A stretch of 64,000 nucleotides of DNA, from the NCBI GenBank assembly GCA_022414725.1, contig CM039464.1, forward strand, positions 39,568,699-39,632,698, read 5' to 3'. The position numbers and the translations under genes are program-made. The notes under the pieces are model-generated. The model was not told the DNA's origin. It made no database searches and saw nothing but the letters and a program-made list of their open reading frames with translations. The stretch is from Microglena sp. YARC. Its lineage: Eukaryota > Chlorophyta > Chlorophyceae > Chlamydomonadales > Chlamydomonadaceae. Of the stretch, positions 40,396 to 53,246 are shown in pieces (the first letter of the stretch is position 1; each line of letters starts with the position of its first letter).

Positions 40396-42741
40396 GGATG
40401 GAAGGCACTAGGCAGGCTGTGCTACTGTCCTGACTCGGCGAAGATTTGATTAGCTTTGGTTACGAACCCTCTCTCTAGGGGGGAAGGGAGTGTGTGTGTG
40501 AGTGTGTGTGGAGGATGGGGTGGGGGTGGGGTGGGGGGGTGGGGGTGGGGGCTGGGGCCATAACACCCATACTCACCCTTTGACCCACCCAACCCCATTA
40601 CTCACCCAGCCACAACCACCCCTACCACCCATACTCACCCATTGAGCCACCCATTCAGTCATTCACCCATCCATACCACTCATTCACCCACCCATACCCA
40701 CCCATCCATACCACCCAAACTCACCCATCGAACCACCCATTCAGTCGTCCACCCATTCATCCATACATACATACCACCCATTCACCTACCCATACCCACC
40801 CATCCATGATTCCTTACCATCCATCCACACCACCCATACTCACCCACCCATCCACACCCACATTACTCACCAACCCACCCATTCACCCACCCATATCCCC
40901 CCCCCCCCCCCCCCCCCTGTAAGTGGTGCCAATTAGGGTACTTCAGGAGGGCCCCCGGCTCTCGTGCCTGAGACGCAACCAATTGTATAGCCTGCGTCCT
41001 GCGACGCAACGGATCCTTCCTTCTGGTCAACGGACCCTCCCCACGTTGGATCCTGCGACGCAACGGACTCTTTGACGGAGGACGCAGCGTCCTGGACAAC
41101 TATGGTGCCATTGAACTGCCCTTGTCTGCACAATCTAAAATGTGGTCTCAGAATGTCATTTGGAGGTCTGAGTAAGAAGATAGCAAAAATCCTGTGCAGG
41201 GCTGACCGCTCTCCCCGACCCCCCCCCCCCCCCCCCCCCCCCTAAAGAGGTGCTCAGAATGACCTGGAAATGGCGTTTAAATGGCATAAACATCACCATG
41301 AATCATGCCAGTACAGCTCCATTCACGGACATAATCAATCGGCATACCGGTACGTTAATTGTTGGAGGCTTGGGCAACACCTGCCTCAATTATAATTAGT
41401 TCGTTATCCCTCATGGAATGATATTTTAATGGTGAGAATCTCAATCCAGTTTATTGTGTACGTGCACTTCAGGTATGTGCTCGAGAGGAGGAACTACGCT
41501 GCTCTCATACGTTGCATCCGTACATTCCATCGCATGACATGCATGGTCGACAAAACCTCGCACCCGATGAAATTCGAACTCACGCGGGAGAACCCAATGC
41601 CTTAGCAGGGCACCGCCTTAAACACTCGGCCACAGGTGCTCAATCGGGATATACTCATTCAGCCGTCGGCGGGGACTTGATCTGGCGGCTGGCCAGGATT
41701 TGCGTCGGTGGGGGTGCTTCCCTCATCCACGATCCTCCCCTTTCTCCTCCCCCCATCCCCCCTTCACCATCTACGCTCTTCAATCCTGTTCTCCCCATGG
41801 TTCCACTGGTACCCTCCCCTTCTCACATGCACCGGTTAGGTAGCCAATTGATTTTGCCAGAAGAGTGGTCTTACGATTAGCTGATACCTTTTTGCTAGTC
41901 TTTCTTTGCATGCGCCAGCTTGCTTGCCTCTTTACGCTCCTCTTTTCAGCTCCTCTTTCTTGGGTGCCAAGCATTAGATCGCTCTCGGGTTTCGTACGTC
42001 ACAGGACACCCTTTTGTCTAGTTTTTTGGTTTGGCCCTTCATGCCCGCAGTTTTCGGTTTTGGGTTTTGGGTTTAGGATTCCCAGTTTCCACCCTGGACC
42101 CCAAACCCTGCCCCCTCCCTTCTCCTTTTCGCCTCCCTTTCTCGCTGGCTGTGCTTAGATTGTTGGTTTCGTTTCTCTAGTAATAGCTCTAGTTTGTGGC
42201 TTCTGGTGTACGGGCAGGGCAGGTCTACCAAGTGTGGTGGATTCTCTTGTCCCTGACATGTGTGCTTGCCTTCTGAGTCTTGCTAGGTTGGTTTCTGGCC
42301 TCTCTGTTTTCGGCTGGACTCCCCCTTTCCTTCATGGGGTGTCTATGGTTATCATCCTTGACACTCCGGTCCTTTTCTGCAAGTTGGTTGTGTCGGGTTG
42401 TCTTGTGCTTTCTTCCTTTGAGAGCATTATCGCTGTATATTAAGGTGCTCATAGCGCATGCCCTTGGGTGGCATTTAGCTCTTTTCGTTTGGCCTTCCTC
42501 TCTTGTGGTTGGTGGGCTTGGTGTTCTGGATTGCTTACTTTTGCATCCCTCCCCTTTCCGCTCTCCTTTCCGCCTCTAGTTTGTTTCCTTTTTTGGGACT
42601 TGACCTAGTTTGTTTTCAGGTTTGTGGGGGTGCCTTCAAAACACTCGTGCTTCCGTGTAATAAAATTGGATGGTCGGCAGGCTGTGCTGCAGTCCAGTCT
42701 CGGCAGTGATTTGCTGAGTTTATGTAACGAACCCCCTCTCT
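40396..42741. repeat. Higher-order repeat, L unit 1 (2346 bp)
   Basis: Same as an S unit up to the sequence GCGTCGGTGGGGGTG, then an extra about 1.05-kb T/C-rich block (about 41,718-42,660, starting CTTCCCTCATCCACGATCCT), then an extra diverged junction copy (42,667-42,741). The block's hydrophobic plus-strand frames look compositional. Confidence 0.9.
41559..41639 (-). tRNA. tRNA-Ser(GCU), intact-looking copy 3
   Basis: 81 nt. The acceptor GCACCTG/CGGGTGC is fully paired with one G-U. The D arm has GGCCGAGTGTTTAAGGC, the anticodon stem TGCC-CTGCTAA-GGCA gives anticodon GCT, the variable arm contains GGGTTCTCCC, and the T arm GTGAG-TTCGAAT-TTCAT includes G-U pairs. A TTTT terminator lies four bases downstream. 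Identical in form at 43,918-43,998. Confidence 0.75.
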
Positions 42742-43558
42742 GGATGGTAGGCACTAGGCAGGCTGTGCTACTGTCCTGACTCGGCAAAGATTTGATTAGC
42801 TTTGGTTACGAACCCTCTCTCTAGGGGGGAAGGGAGTGTGTGTATGAGTGTGTGTGGAGGATGGGGGCGGGGTGGGGTGGGATGGGGGGGTGGGGGGGGG
42901 CTGGGGCCATAACACCCATACTCACCCTTTGACCCACCCAACCCCATGACTCACCCAGCCACACCCACCCCTACCACCCATACTCACCCATTGACCCACC
43001 CATTCAGTCATTCACCCATCCATACCACTCATTCACCCACCCATACCCACCCATCCATACCACCCAAACTCACCCATCGAACCACCCATTCAGTCGTCCA
43101 CCCATTCATCCATACATACATACCACCCATTCACCTACCCATACCCACCCATCCATGATTCCTTACCATCCATCCACACCACCCATACTCACCCACCCAT
43201 CCACCCCACATTACTCACCAACCCACCCATTCACCCACCCATATCCCCCCCCCCCCCTGTAAGTGGTGCCAATTAGGGTACTTCAGGAGGGCCCCCGGCT
43301 CTCCTGCCTGAGACGCAACCAATTGTATAGCCTGCGTCCTGCGACGCAACAGATCCTTCCTTCTGGTCAACGGACCCTCCCCACGTTGGATCCTGCGAAG
43401 CAACGGACTCTTTGACGGAGGACGCAGCGTCCTGGACAACTATGGTGCCATTGAACTGCCCTTGTCTGCACAATCTCAAATGTGGTCTCAGAATGTCATT
43501 TGGAGGTCTGAGTAAGAAGATAGCAAAAATCCTGTGCAGGGGCTGACCGCTCTCCCCG

Positions 43559-43604
<46 letters not shown>

Positions 43605-43917
43605 GAGGTGCTCAGAATGACCTGGAAATGGCGTTTAAATGGCATAAACATCACCATGAATCATGCCAGTACAGCTCCATTCACGGACATAATCAATCGG
43701 CATACAGGTACGTTAATTGTTGGAGGCTTGGGCAACACCTGCCTCAATTATAATTAGTTCGTTATCCCTCATGGAATGATATTTTAATGGTGAGAATCTC
43801 AATCCAGTTTATTGTGTACGTGCACTTCAGGTATGTGCTCGAGAGGAGGAAACTACGCTGCTCTCATACGTTGCATCCGTACATTCCATCGCATGACATG
43901 CATGGTCGACAAAACCT

Positions 43918-43998
43918 CGCACCCGATGAAATTCGAACTCACGCGGGAGAACCCAATGCCTTAGCAGGGCACCGCCTTAAACACTCGGCCACAGGTGC
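43918..43998 (-). tRNA. tRNA-Ser(GCU), intact-looking copy 4
   Basis: Same sequence and fold as the copy at 41,559-41,639, again followed by TTTT on the minus strand. Confidence 0.75.
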
Positions 43999-44989
43999 TC
44001 AATCGGGATATACTCATTCAGCCGTCGGCGGGGACTTGATATGGCGGCTGGCCAGGATTTGCGTCGGTGGGGGTGCTTCCCTCATCCACGATCCTCCCCT
44101 TTCTCCTCCCCCCATCCCCCCTTCACCATCTACGCTCTTCAATCCTGTTCTCCCCATGGTTCCACTGGTACCCTCCCCTTCTCACATGCACCGGTTAGGT
44201 AGCCAATTGATTTTGCCAGAAGAGTGGTCTTACGATTAGCTGATACCTTTTTTGCTAGTCTTTCTTTGCATGCGCCAGCTTGCTTGCCTCTTTACGCTCC
44301 TCTTTTCAGCTCCTCTTTCTTGGGTGCCAAGCATTAGATCGCTCTCGGGTTCCGTACGTCACAGGACACCCTTTTGTCTAGTTTTTTGGTTTGGCCCTTC
44401 ATGCCCGCAGTTTTCGGTTTTGGGTTTTGGGTTTAGGATTCCCAGTTTCCACCCTGGACCCCAAACCCTACCCCCTCCCTTCTCCTTTTCGCCTCCCTTT
44501 CTCGCTGGCTGTGCTTAGATTGTTGGTTTCGTTTCTCTAGTAATAGCTCTAGTTTGTGGCTTCTGGTGTACGGGCAGGGCAGGTCTACCAAGTGTGGTGG
44601 ATTCTCTTGTCCCTGACATGTGTGCTTGCCTTCTGAGTCTTGTTAGGTTGGTTTCTGGCCTCTCTGTTTTCGGCTGGCCTCCCCCTTTCCTTCATGGGGT
44701 GTCTATGGTTATCATCCTTGACACTCCGGTCCTTTTCTGCAAGTTGGTTGTGTCGGGTTGTCTTGTGCTTTCTTCCTTTGAGAGCATTATCGCTGTATAT
44801 TAAGGTGCTCATAGCGCATGCCCTTGGGTGGCATTTAGCTCTTTTCGTTTGGCCTTCCTCTCTTGTGGTTGGTGGGCTTGGTGTTCTGGATTGCTTACTT
44901 TTGCATCCCTCCCCTTTCCGCTCTCCTTTCCGCCTCTAGTTTGTTTCCTTTTTTGGGACTTGACCTAGTTTGTTTTCAGGTTTGTGGGG

Positions 44990-45288
44990 TATCAGCATGA
45001 ATAGCGGTGCTCTCGCTTGTTTTATGTCTTGGTGACTCCTTGTGTACTCCCTTAGAACTATCGGTCCTGACAGTACTATGTCAGCTTCCTGTTGACTGCG
45101 TCATCGGTTCTTCTGACACGCGCTGTCTAGCCTGTACCCTGATCAGGTTCCAGGCTACCGCCCCCCTTTCCTCCACTGGTGCCCCTTAATGGGTCTCCTG
45201 TGCTTGTAACTTATTCTCGTCTCCGCATTTATAGATTGGCGTGCTGCACACACAAAGTCCACTCTCCGGAGTGTTATCCAAGCTGATA
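44990..45288 (+). repeat. Left terminal repeat of the LTR element
   Basis: 299 bp, TATCAGC...GCTGATA. Near-identical to 48,937-49,241 and 56,913-57,216. Confidence 0.85.
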
Positions 45289-45325
45289 GGTTATACGGTC
45301 CTTCATTTACTACCACTGCTTTGCG

Positions 45326-45649
45326 ATGCAACTTCCGCGAGGACCTCCCGCCATTTTGAGAAACTCCATGACATGGATGGTCTTTCCTGGACGCGCGGGA
45401 TGCGCAGTATCATTCTCAGCGATGGCTGCGACCAATCCTTCCAACGGAGGAACGGCTCCTCTTGATGATTGGCTAGACGTTTGTGCACCAGCTGCCTCTG
45501 CTAGCGGTCATGAGAGTCCTTCCGCCATCGTGGAAGTAACCCCCCCCGGTCATTCCTCCATCTTCTCTTCTTTTTCCTCCCCTGCCGTCTGTCGCCTCCT
45601 CCCGTCTGTCGTAGATGACTGTGACGTGCAGACTCAAGTCGGCGACTAG
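45326..45649 (+). pseudogene. Possible gag-like remnant in the LTR element
   Basis: A 107-codon frame just inside the left repeat; from an internal Met it reads MAATNPSNGGTAPLDDWLDV, Ser/Pro-rich after that. Another frame (45,615-45,833) overlaps and continues, and short open pieces follow to about 46,390, as expected of a decayed gag region. No zinc knuckle is seen. Confidence 0.35.
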
Positions 45650-46399
45650 CCTGGACATCGGTGGAGATACCCCGTCTTCGTCTGCTCGCGTCCTTGACGT
45701 CGCTAACCTTTCTCCGGTGTTTGAGGCTCTGCCTGCATACCGGAGGTTGCCAAGCCGACCAAGCTCCCTGCTGATGTCTACGTCGTCTTTGCCCACTTTG
45801 CTCTGCCCAGCCGACGGTCGGCTCCTGGCATGAGCTTGCGCTCTAGTGGCTCTGTGCTACCTTCTGGAGAAATTTTTCGATCAAACTGGCGGATCGCCGG
45901 CACTGCCGTAGGATTCGCCAGAGGAGGACGACCTACGCGTCTGGACCTGGAGATTCTGGAGGTGGTAGGAAGCAGGGGGGTATGGTCAGCACCACTACGG
46001 GTGCTGCTCCCTCTACCCCCCAACCGGGTGAGTCGAGCGATAGAGGGGGGGACTTGAGATTGACTGATCATCGACGGCGGGATATTAGGACCTTTACATG
46101 CCTCGGCTCTGCTCTTCGCATCCTAGCGATAAATGTTCGAATTCTGCCCTTGCGATTTGCGATTTTCTGCCATTGGTGCGACTTGCTGCACTGTCATTCT
46201 CGTCTCCTTTTTCCCATACCTCAAATCTCGACTTCAACCTAACGCTTCCCCACCTTCTGTGATCCCAGGTCTCGCAGCGCCGGACTTCGCCCATGCTACA
46301 GGCCGCAGTGGACGCCGTACTGGCCCTAGTCCAGCGGCCGTGGAGGATCTTTGGCATGATATCTTGGTGGATATTTTTCTCTCTTAGGCTCCTTGTGAC

Positions 46400-48936
46400 C
46401 CCTGGGTGCGTTCCGTGGTTCGACGGAGGTTACTACTTTGTCTTCCCGTGCCCCTGGTTCCCCCCTTAGGTGTATGCCTTAGCTACGTGAGTTTGAGTTC
46501 AAGTGTTTGAGTTCTGATAGGGCTTAGGAATTTTTTAGTTAAGTGTTATAGAGGCATGGTTGATCTCGATTAGTTGGGGCATGCATGAGTTGTTGATGAT
46601 GACACTGCTCAGCATGGTGCTAGTGTGTTATCTTTGCAATCGCGTGTTCATCTAGGGAGACAAGACTCCTTCGGAGCTTTTCTTTGGGGTTGCACCTGAT
46701 GTGTCGTTGTTGCGTTTGTTTGGTTGCCCTTGCTATGTAATCTTAGTATTGGGCAGTCACGCAACAAGCTAGTTAGAAAGGCATTATTTGGTAGACTGGT
46801 TTGGTATTCCCTGGTGAGTAAGGGTTCTTATATTCGGGTTTCCAATGTTGCGCCAGTTAGTAGTGAGTAGTGATGTACTCTCTATCTCCAGTTCAGTTCT
46901 AAACTGTCTTTCTGGGTTCTCCCATTAGTATGGGTCCCCGTGCCCGCTTGCATCCCTCCTGTCATCAAACGGTGATATGTTATGTGTTACCGGTAATTCC
47001 CTACGCCCTTTAACAACCCCCAATTGTTGTTGGCTGGCCTGGCTGGGATGTATCATTGTTGCATTCTAGACCAGGGCCTGATCTTGCTGTATTGTGTGTG
47101 AAGTTTTAGGGCGGGTGGGGTTGGATATCCAACTATAATCTTAGCCGAATCTCAGGGGTCGCCAGGCCCTCCTCTGTGCCACGTTTTAGCGGTGAAGCTT
47201 TAGGATTTAGACAGCCTTCGATCATAGTGGTACCTGGATCAGGTCCATTGACTAATAGTCGCCAACCTCCGACCACCTCGGATGGCTCGCGGGTGTCGAT
47301 AATTCCGACGCCTCCTGTCGTCCCTGGTGGATTACTCGGGTCAAGCCCATGTGATGATGTAGCCGTTGCCGAATGGGTAAGTGATGATCTTGAACACTGG
47401 TCTAGCTTGATACTGCGTATGGCTGGGGTGTTACAGTCAACCCAGGATTCATTGTTTTAGTGCTGCTGTTTCTCATACGTAGGTTAACATGGCCCTATGT
47501 GTGAGTGCCTATTCCTCAGCACCTCCTAGACTGACTTATAGGGTAGTCTAGATTGGTGGAGCGTTACGACGCTTTGTTTAGGCAGCTTCCTTTCAGCTGT
47601 CTTTCTTGGTTTTGGTGGAAGGTGGTACTTAATTCAGACCACCGTTATAGCGTCTTGATGGTTTCTGACTCTTAGTTCCATAGGCAGATGGTTCGTTCGG
47701 TGGAGCTCATCATAGATTAGCTATTTCTTTTTACTCCACACTGTTTTTAGATCACCTCATGTGATTGGAACTTTTGTGGAGTGTAGTAGTTGTTTCCCTT
47801 CGGATTTTTACTGTGAATTGGTGGGCTGGGTAATCTTGCAGTTGTACTTGCAGATGTACCGCCGCTCACCTCTTTCTTGTTTTCCGAGTGTATTTCAAGC
47901 GCCCTTTCAGTCCATCCTTTGCAATAAATTCTTTGAAGTCCTTTTTATGCGTTTACTATTTTTCAGGTGGACAATAGGTTTTATGTACTATGGTTGTACA
48001 TCTACCCTTCTATTGTTCATTGAACTGTGTTTCCTTTGTTGGTTACAAGTTTCTTGAAAATTTTAACTTCGCATCCTTTGGATTTTTTCAGTTGCTGCAA
48101 GTTTTGGTTTGCTTTAGTTAGGCGCTTGGTTTGTCTTGAGTGCAATGAGTTCTTTGCGGTGCGATACCCACCTCCTAGAATGTTTTAGTTAGTGCCGTAA
48201 CTGGGGATTTATGATAATTAACTTTCATAAATCTTCTTACTTCCATCTTTGGTAAGAAACCAGTTCATCATGGTTTTTTCATCCCAACCTAGTCATTGAA
48301 TTCTATGCTAAGAATAGTTTTTAAGGTAGTGGATTTTTCCATCGATTTTTTTTTTCCATCGTAGTCTTTAGAGTCCTCTGTCTGCGTCCTTTAGGCTTTG
48401 ATTCTCTCGTGTGCTGCGCTCACACGATATTTCAATCCGTCTCTTTGGTTATCATTGATTGGCGTTAGGTTCCTATTCCCGGATCGGGTTTTCTATACCG
48501 TTGTTCCCCAACTTTGATATACGATTTTTTCAGTCTTCTCTTTAGGTTAAGTTTCTCGTTCTTTCAGATCACCGTTGTTCCCCTTCCTTGGTATTAGGAT
48601 TGATTTCTGTTTGGCCTCCCTGTGATATTCTGGTTTGGTGCCTACTATTCTGGATGACTAGTATTTTTGCGCTTACCATGGATGGTTACATTTCCATTTT
48701 GGTCTCAGCTCAGCTCGGTATGACCCAAGTTTTTTGCTGCTTACATTTTCGGAGTACTACAGTGGTTTTGGTTCATCCTTTCTCATCCTTTTATTTAGAC
48801 AAGGCTTTTCTTCTGGTTTCCAGTTTTTCCGCCGTTCCTTTAATAATTTTTGTTTGCTACCAGTTTTAATGGTTCTATGTCCCCAGTGCCATAGGTGGAG
48901 TACTAGTATTGTATGTCACCTGCGTCATAGGTGGAG
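46400..48936. other. Interior of the LTR element, T-rich, no gene recognised
   Basis: U-rich on the plus strand. Frames of up to 98 codons (47,761-48,057; 48,588-48,869) are hydrophobic by composition. No RT or integrase motif was seen. Confidence 0.5.
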
Positions 48937-49241
48937 TATCAGCATGAATAGCGGTGCTCTCTCGCTTGTTTTATGTCTTGGTGACTCCTTGTGTACTCCC
49001 TTAGAACTATCGGTCCTGACAGTACTATGTCAGCTTCCTGTTGACTGCGTCATCGGTTCTTCTGACACGCGCTGTCTAGCCTGTACCCTGATCAGGTTCC
49101 AGGCTACCTGCCCCCTTTCCTCCACTGGTGCCCCTTAATGGGTCTCCTGTGCTTGTAACTTATTCTCGTCTCCGCATTTATAGATTGGCGTGCTGCACAC
49201 ACCAAAAGTCCACTCTCCGGAGTGTTATCCCAAGCTGGATA
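48937..49241 (+). repeat. Right terminal repeat of the LTR element
   Basis: 305 bp; differs from the left repeat by a few single-base changes and indels, so the insertion is young or the indels are sequence errors. Confidence 0.85.
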
Positions 49242-49357
49242 TGGGGGTGCCTTCAAACACTCGTGCTTCCTTGTTATAAAATTGGATGGTCGGCAGGCTG
49301 TGCTGCAGTCCAGTCTCGGCAGTGATTTGCTGAGTTTATGTAACGAACCCCCTCTCT

Positions 49358-50708
49358 GGATGGTAGGCATTAGGCAGGCTGTGCTACTGTCCTGACTCGG
49401 CGAAGATTTGATTAGCTTTGGTTACGAACCCTCTCTCTAGGGGGGAAGGGAGTGTGTGTATGAGTGTGTGTGGAGGATGGGTGTGTGGGGGGTGGGTGGG
49501 GGGGGTGTGGGGGGGGGGGGGCTGGGCCAATAACACCATACTCACCCTTTGACCCACCCAACCCCATTACTCACCCAGCCACAACCACCCCTACCACCCA
49601 TACTCACAGCCATTGACACCACCCATGTCAGTCATTCACCCATCCATACCACTCATTCACCCACCCATACCCACCCATCCATACCACCGCAAACTCACCC
49701 CCATCGAACCACCCATTCAGTCGTCCACCCATTCATCCATACATACATACCACCCATTCACCTACCCATACCCACCCATCCATGATTCCTTACCACCCAT
49801 CCACACACCCATACTCACCCACCCATACACACCCACATTACTCACCCACCCACCCATTCACCCACCCATATCCCCCCCCCCCCCCCCCCATGTAAGTGGT
49901 GCCAATTTAGGGTACTTCAGGAAGGGCCCCCGCTCTCCTGCCTAGACGAACCAATTGTATAGCCTGCGTACACTGCGACGCAACGGATCTTTCCTTCTCT
50001 CAACAGACCTCCCGAGTTGGATCCTGCGACGCAAACGGATCTTTGACGTGCGTAATGCGACGGAGGACGTAGCGTCCTGGACAAATCTTGGTGGCCATTG
50101 AAGTGCCCTAGTGCCCTTGTCTGGCAACAATCTCATTGTGGTCTCAGAAATGTCATTTGGAGGTCTGAGTACGCAAGATAGCAAAATATCATGTGCAGGC
50201 TACCCGCCTCTCCCGACCCCCCCCCCCCCCCAAAGGTGCAGAAATGACTTGAAATGAACGTTTAAAATGCATAAACATCACCATGAATCATGCCCCAATT
50301 ACGAAACAATAATCAAAAATCGGCATACCGGTACGTTAATTGTTGGAAGGCTTGGCAACACCTGCCTCAATTATAATTAGTTCGTTACCTCATAGGAATG
50401 ATAATTTAATGGTGGGAATCTCACTCCAAATTTATTGTGTCACGTGCACTCAGGTATGTGCAGAGAGGAGGAACCACGCTGCCTCTCATACGTGGCATCC
50501 GTACCATTCCATCGCATGACATGCATGGTCGGCAAAACTTCGCTACCCGTGACGATTCGAACTCACGCAGGGGACCCAATGCCTAGCAGGGCACCGCCTT
50601 AAACACTCGCCACAGGTGCTCAAAACGGAAATACCCATTCAGGCGTTGGCGGGACTTGATCTGGCCGGCTGGCCAGGATTTGCGTCGGTGGGGGTGGGTG
50701 GGGGGATT
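49358..50708. repeat. Higher-order repeat, S unit 2
   Basis: Same order as S unit 1, with many single-base indels from about 49.6 kb on. Confidence 0.85.
50541..50619 (-). tRNA. tRNA-Ser-like gene, copy 5 (indels)
   Basis: Aligns with the other copies, but the acceptor (GCTACCCG) and the anticodon region (GCCTAGCAGGG) carry indels that break the fold. It may be intact in the true sequence. Confidence 0.4.
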
Positions 50709-51575
50709 GGATGGTAGGCACTGGGCAGGCTGTGCTACTGTCCCTGAACTCCGAAGATTTGATTAGCTTTGGATGACGAACCCTCTCTCTAGGGGGGATT
50801 GGAGTGTGTAGTGGTGAGTGTGTGTGGAGGATAGGGTTGGGGTGGGGTGGGGGGGGAGGTGGGGGGTGGGGGGCGGGCTGGGCCATAAACCGCCATACTC
50901 ACACCTATGACCCACCCAACCCATGACTCACCCAGCCACAACCACCCTACCAACCACATAACTCACCCATTGACGCCCAACCATTCATCAGTCATTCACA
51001 ACCCATCCATACCACTCATTCACCCACCCATACCCACCATTTCCATCACCACCCAAACTCACTCCATCGAACCACACCCATTAGCGTCCACCCATTCATC
51101 CATACATAAATACGCGACCCATTCACCTGCCCATTACCCACCCATACCATGATTCACTACCAACCCATCCACACACCATACTCACCCACCCATACACACC
51201 ACATTACTCACCCACCACCCATTCCACACCACCCATATCCCCCCCCCCCCCCCCCCATGTAAGTGGTGCCATTAGGGTACTTCAGGAGGGCCCCCGCTTC
51301 TCCTGCCTGAACGGCAACCAATGATACGCCTGCTCCTGCGACGCAACGGATCCTTCCTTCTGGTCAGCACGACCCTCCCCACGTTGGATCCTGCGACGCA
51401 ACGGACTCTTTGACGTTGCGTATGCGACGGAGGACGTAGCGTCCTGGACAACTCTGGTGCCATTGAAGTGCCCTAGTGCCCTTGTCTGCCAATCCTCAAT
51501 TGTGGTCTCAAGATGTCAATTTGGAGGTCTGAGCTAAGAAGATAGCAAAAATAGTGCAGGCTGACCGCTCTCCCG

Positions 51576-51608
<33 letters not shown>

Positions 51609-53147
51609 AAGGTTGCTCAAATGACTGGAAATGGCGTAAATGGCATAAACATCACCATGAATCATGCCAGTAACAGCTTCCATTCACGGACATAATCTAA
51701 ATCGGCATACCGGTAACGTTAATTGTTGGAGCTTGGCAACACCTGCACTCATTTTCAATTAGTTCGTTATCCCTCATGGAATGATATTTTAATGTGAGAA
51801 ATCTCATCCAGTTCTATTGTGTACGTGCACTTCAGGTATGTGCTCGAGAGGAGGAAACTACGTCGCTGCCTCTCATACGTTGCAGTCCGTACATTGCCAT
51901 CGCATGACATGCATGGTCGACAAACCTCGCACACCGATGGAAATTCGAACTCAACAGCGGGAGAACCCAATGCCTTAGGCAGGGCACCGCGCCTTAAACA
52001 CTCGGCCACAGGTTGCCAATCGGGATGTACTCAATCAGCCCGTCGCGGGGCCTTGATATGGCGGCTGCCAGGGATTTATGCGTCGTGGGGTGCTTCCCGT
52101 CATGCCCACGATCCTCCCTTTCTTGCTCCCCCATCCCCCCTTCACCATCTACGGCTCTCAATCTCTGTTCCTCCCCATGGTTCCACTGGTACCCTCCCTT
52201 CTCATCAATGCAGCCTGGTTAGGTAAGCCCAAAATTGACTTTTGCCCATAAGAGTGGTCTTACGATTAGCTGATACTTAATTTGCTAGTCTTTCTTTGCA
52301 TGCGCCAGCTTGCTTGCCTCTTTACGCTCCTCTTTTCAGCTCCTCTTTCTTGGGTGCCAAGCATTAGACTCGCTTCTCGGTTCCGTAACGTCACAGGACA
52401 CCTTTTGTCTAGTTTTTTGGTTTGGCCTTCATGCCCGCATTTTCGGTTTTGGGTTTTGGGTTTAGGATTCCCAGTTTCCACCACTGGACCCCCAAAACCC
52501 TGCCCCCTCCTTCTCCTTTTCCGCCTCCCTTTCTCCGCTGGCTGGTGCTTAGATTGTTGGTTCCGTTTCTCTCTAGTAATAGCTCTAGTTTGTGGCTTCT
52601 GGTGTACCGGGCAGGGCACGGTCTACAAGTGTGGGGATTCTCTTGTCCCTGACATGTGTGCTTGCCTTCTGAGTTTGCTAGGTTGTTTCTGGCCTCTCTG
52701 TTTTCGGCTGCCTCCCCCTTTCCCTTCATGGGGTGTCTATGGTTATCATCCTTGACACTTCCGGTCCTTTTCTGCAAGTTGGGTTGTGTCGGGTTGTCTG
52801 TGCTTTCTTCCTTTGAGAGCATTATGCTGTATATTAACGGTGCTCATAGCGCATGCCCTTGGGTGGCATTAGCTCTTTTCGTTTGGCCTTACCTCTCTTG
52901 TGGTTGGTGGGGCTTGGTGTTCTGGGATTGCTTACTTTTGCATCCTCCCTTTCCGCTCTCCTTTCCGCCTCTAGTTTTTTTCCTTTTTTTGGGACTGATG
53001 ACCTAGTTTGTTTCAGGTTTGTGGGGGTGCCTTCACAAAACACTCGTGCTTTCCGTGTAATTAAAATTGGATGGTACGGCAGGCTGTGCTGCAGTCCAGT
53101 CTCGGCATGATCTCCTGCTGAGGTTTATGTAACGAACCCCCTCTCCT
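50709..53147. repeat. Higher-order repeat, L unit 3
   Basis: About 2439 bp with the T/C-rich block at about 52,090-53,080. Indel-rich. Confidence 0.85.
51928..52016 (-). tRNA. tRNA-Ser-like gene, copy 6 (indels)
   Basis: Same gene position in the unit, stretched to 89 nt by several single-base insertions relative to the 81-nt copies. Confidence 0.4.
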
Positions 53148-53246
53148 GGATGGTAGGGCACTAGGCAAGGCTGTGCTACTGTCCTGACTCGGCGAAGATT
53201 TGATTAGCTATTGGTTTACGAACCTTTCTCTCTAGGGAGAAGGGAG

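Larger units (their letters stand above)
44990..49241 (+). mobile_element. LTR-type element without recognisable pol (LARD-like), 4.25 kb
   Basis: Direct terminal repeats at 44,990-45,288 and 48,937-49,241 begin TATCAGC and end GCTGATA (one extra G in the right copy), a 7-bp inverted terminal pair. The 5-bp target duplication TGGGG (44,985-44,989 and 49,242-49,246) is confirmed by the empty site in other L units (TTTGTGGGGGTGCC). A purine-rich CATAGGTGGAG precedes the right repeat. The 3.65-kb interior has only short frames and no RT, integrase or protease motif, so it is probably non-autonomous. Orientation is tentative, from the purine tract. Confidence 0.8.
42742..49357. repeat. Higher-order repeat, L unit 2, split by an LTR element
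   Basis: An L unit (about 2.36 kb without the insertion) interrupted at 44,990 by the LTR element and resuming at 49,242 (TGGGGGTGCCTTC). Confidence 0.9.

Noticed and set aside
41780..41974. Basic 64-codon minus-strand ORF in the L units
   Set aside because: Lys/Arg content mirrors the T/C-rich complementary strand; no homology recognised, and disrupted by indels in several units.
42280..42579. 99-codon hydrophobic ORF conserved in several L units
   Set aside because: The units are near-identical duplicates, so conservation means nothing; hydrophobicity follows from T-rich sequence. No start context or domain.
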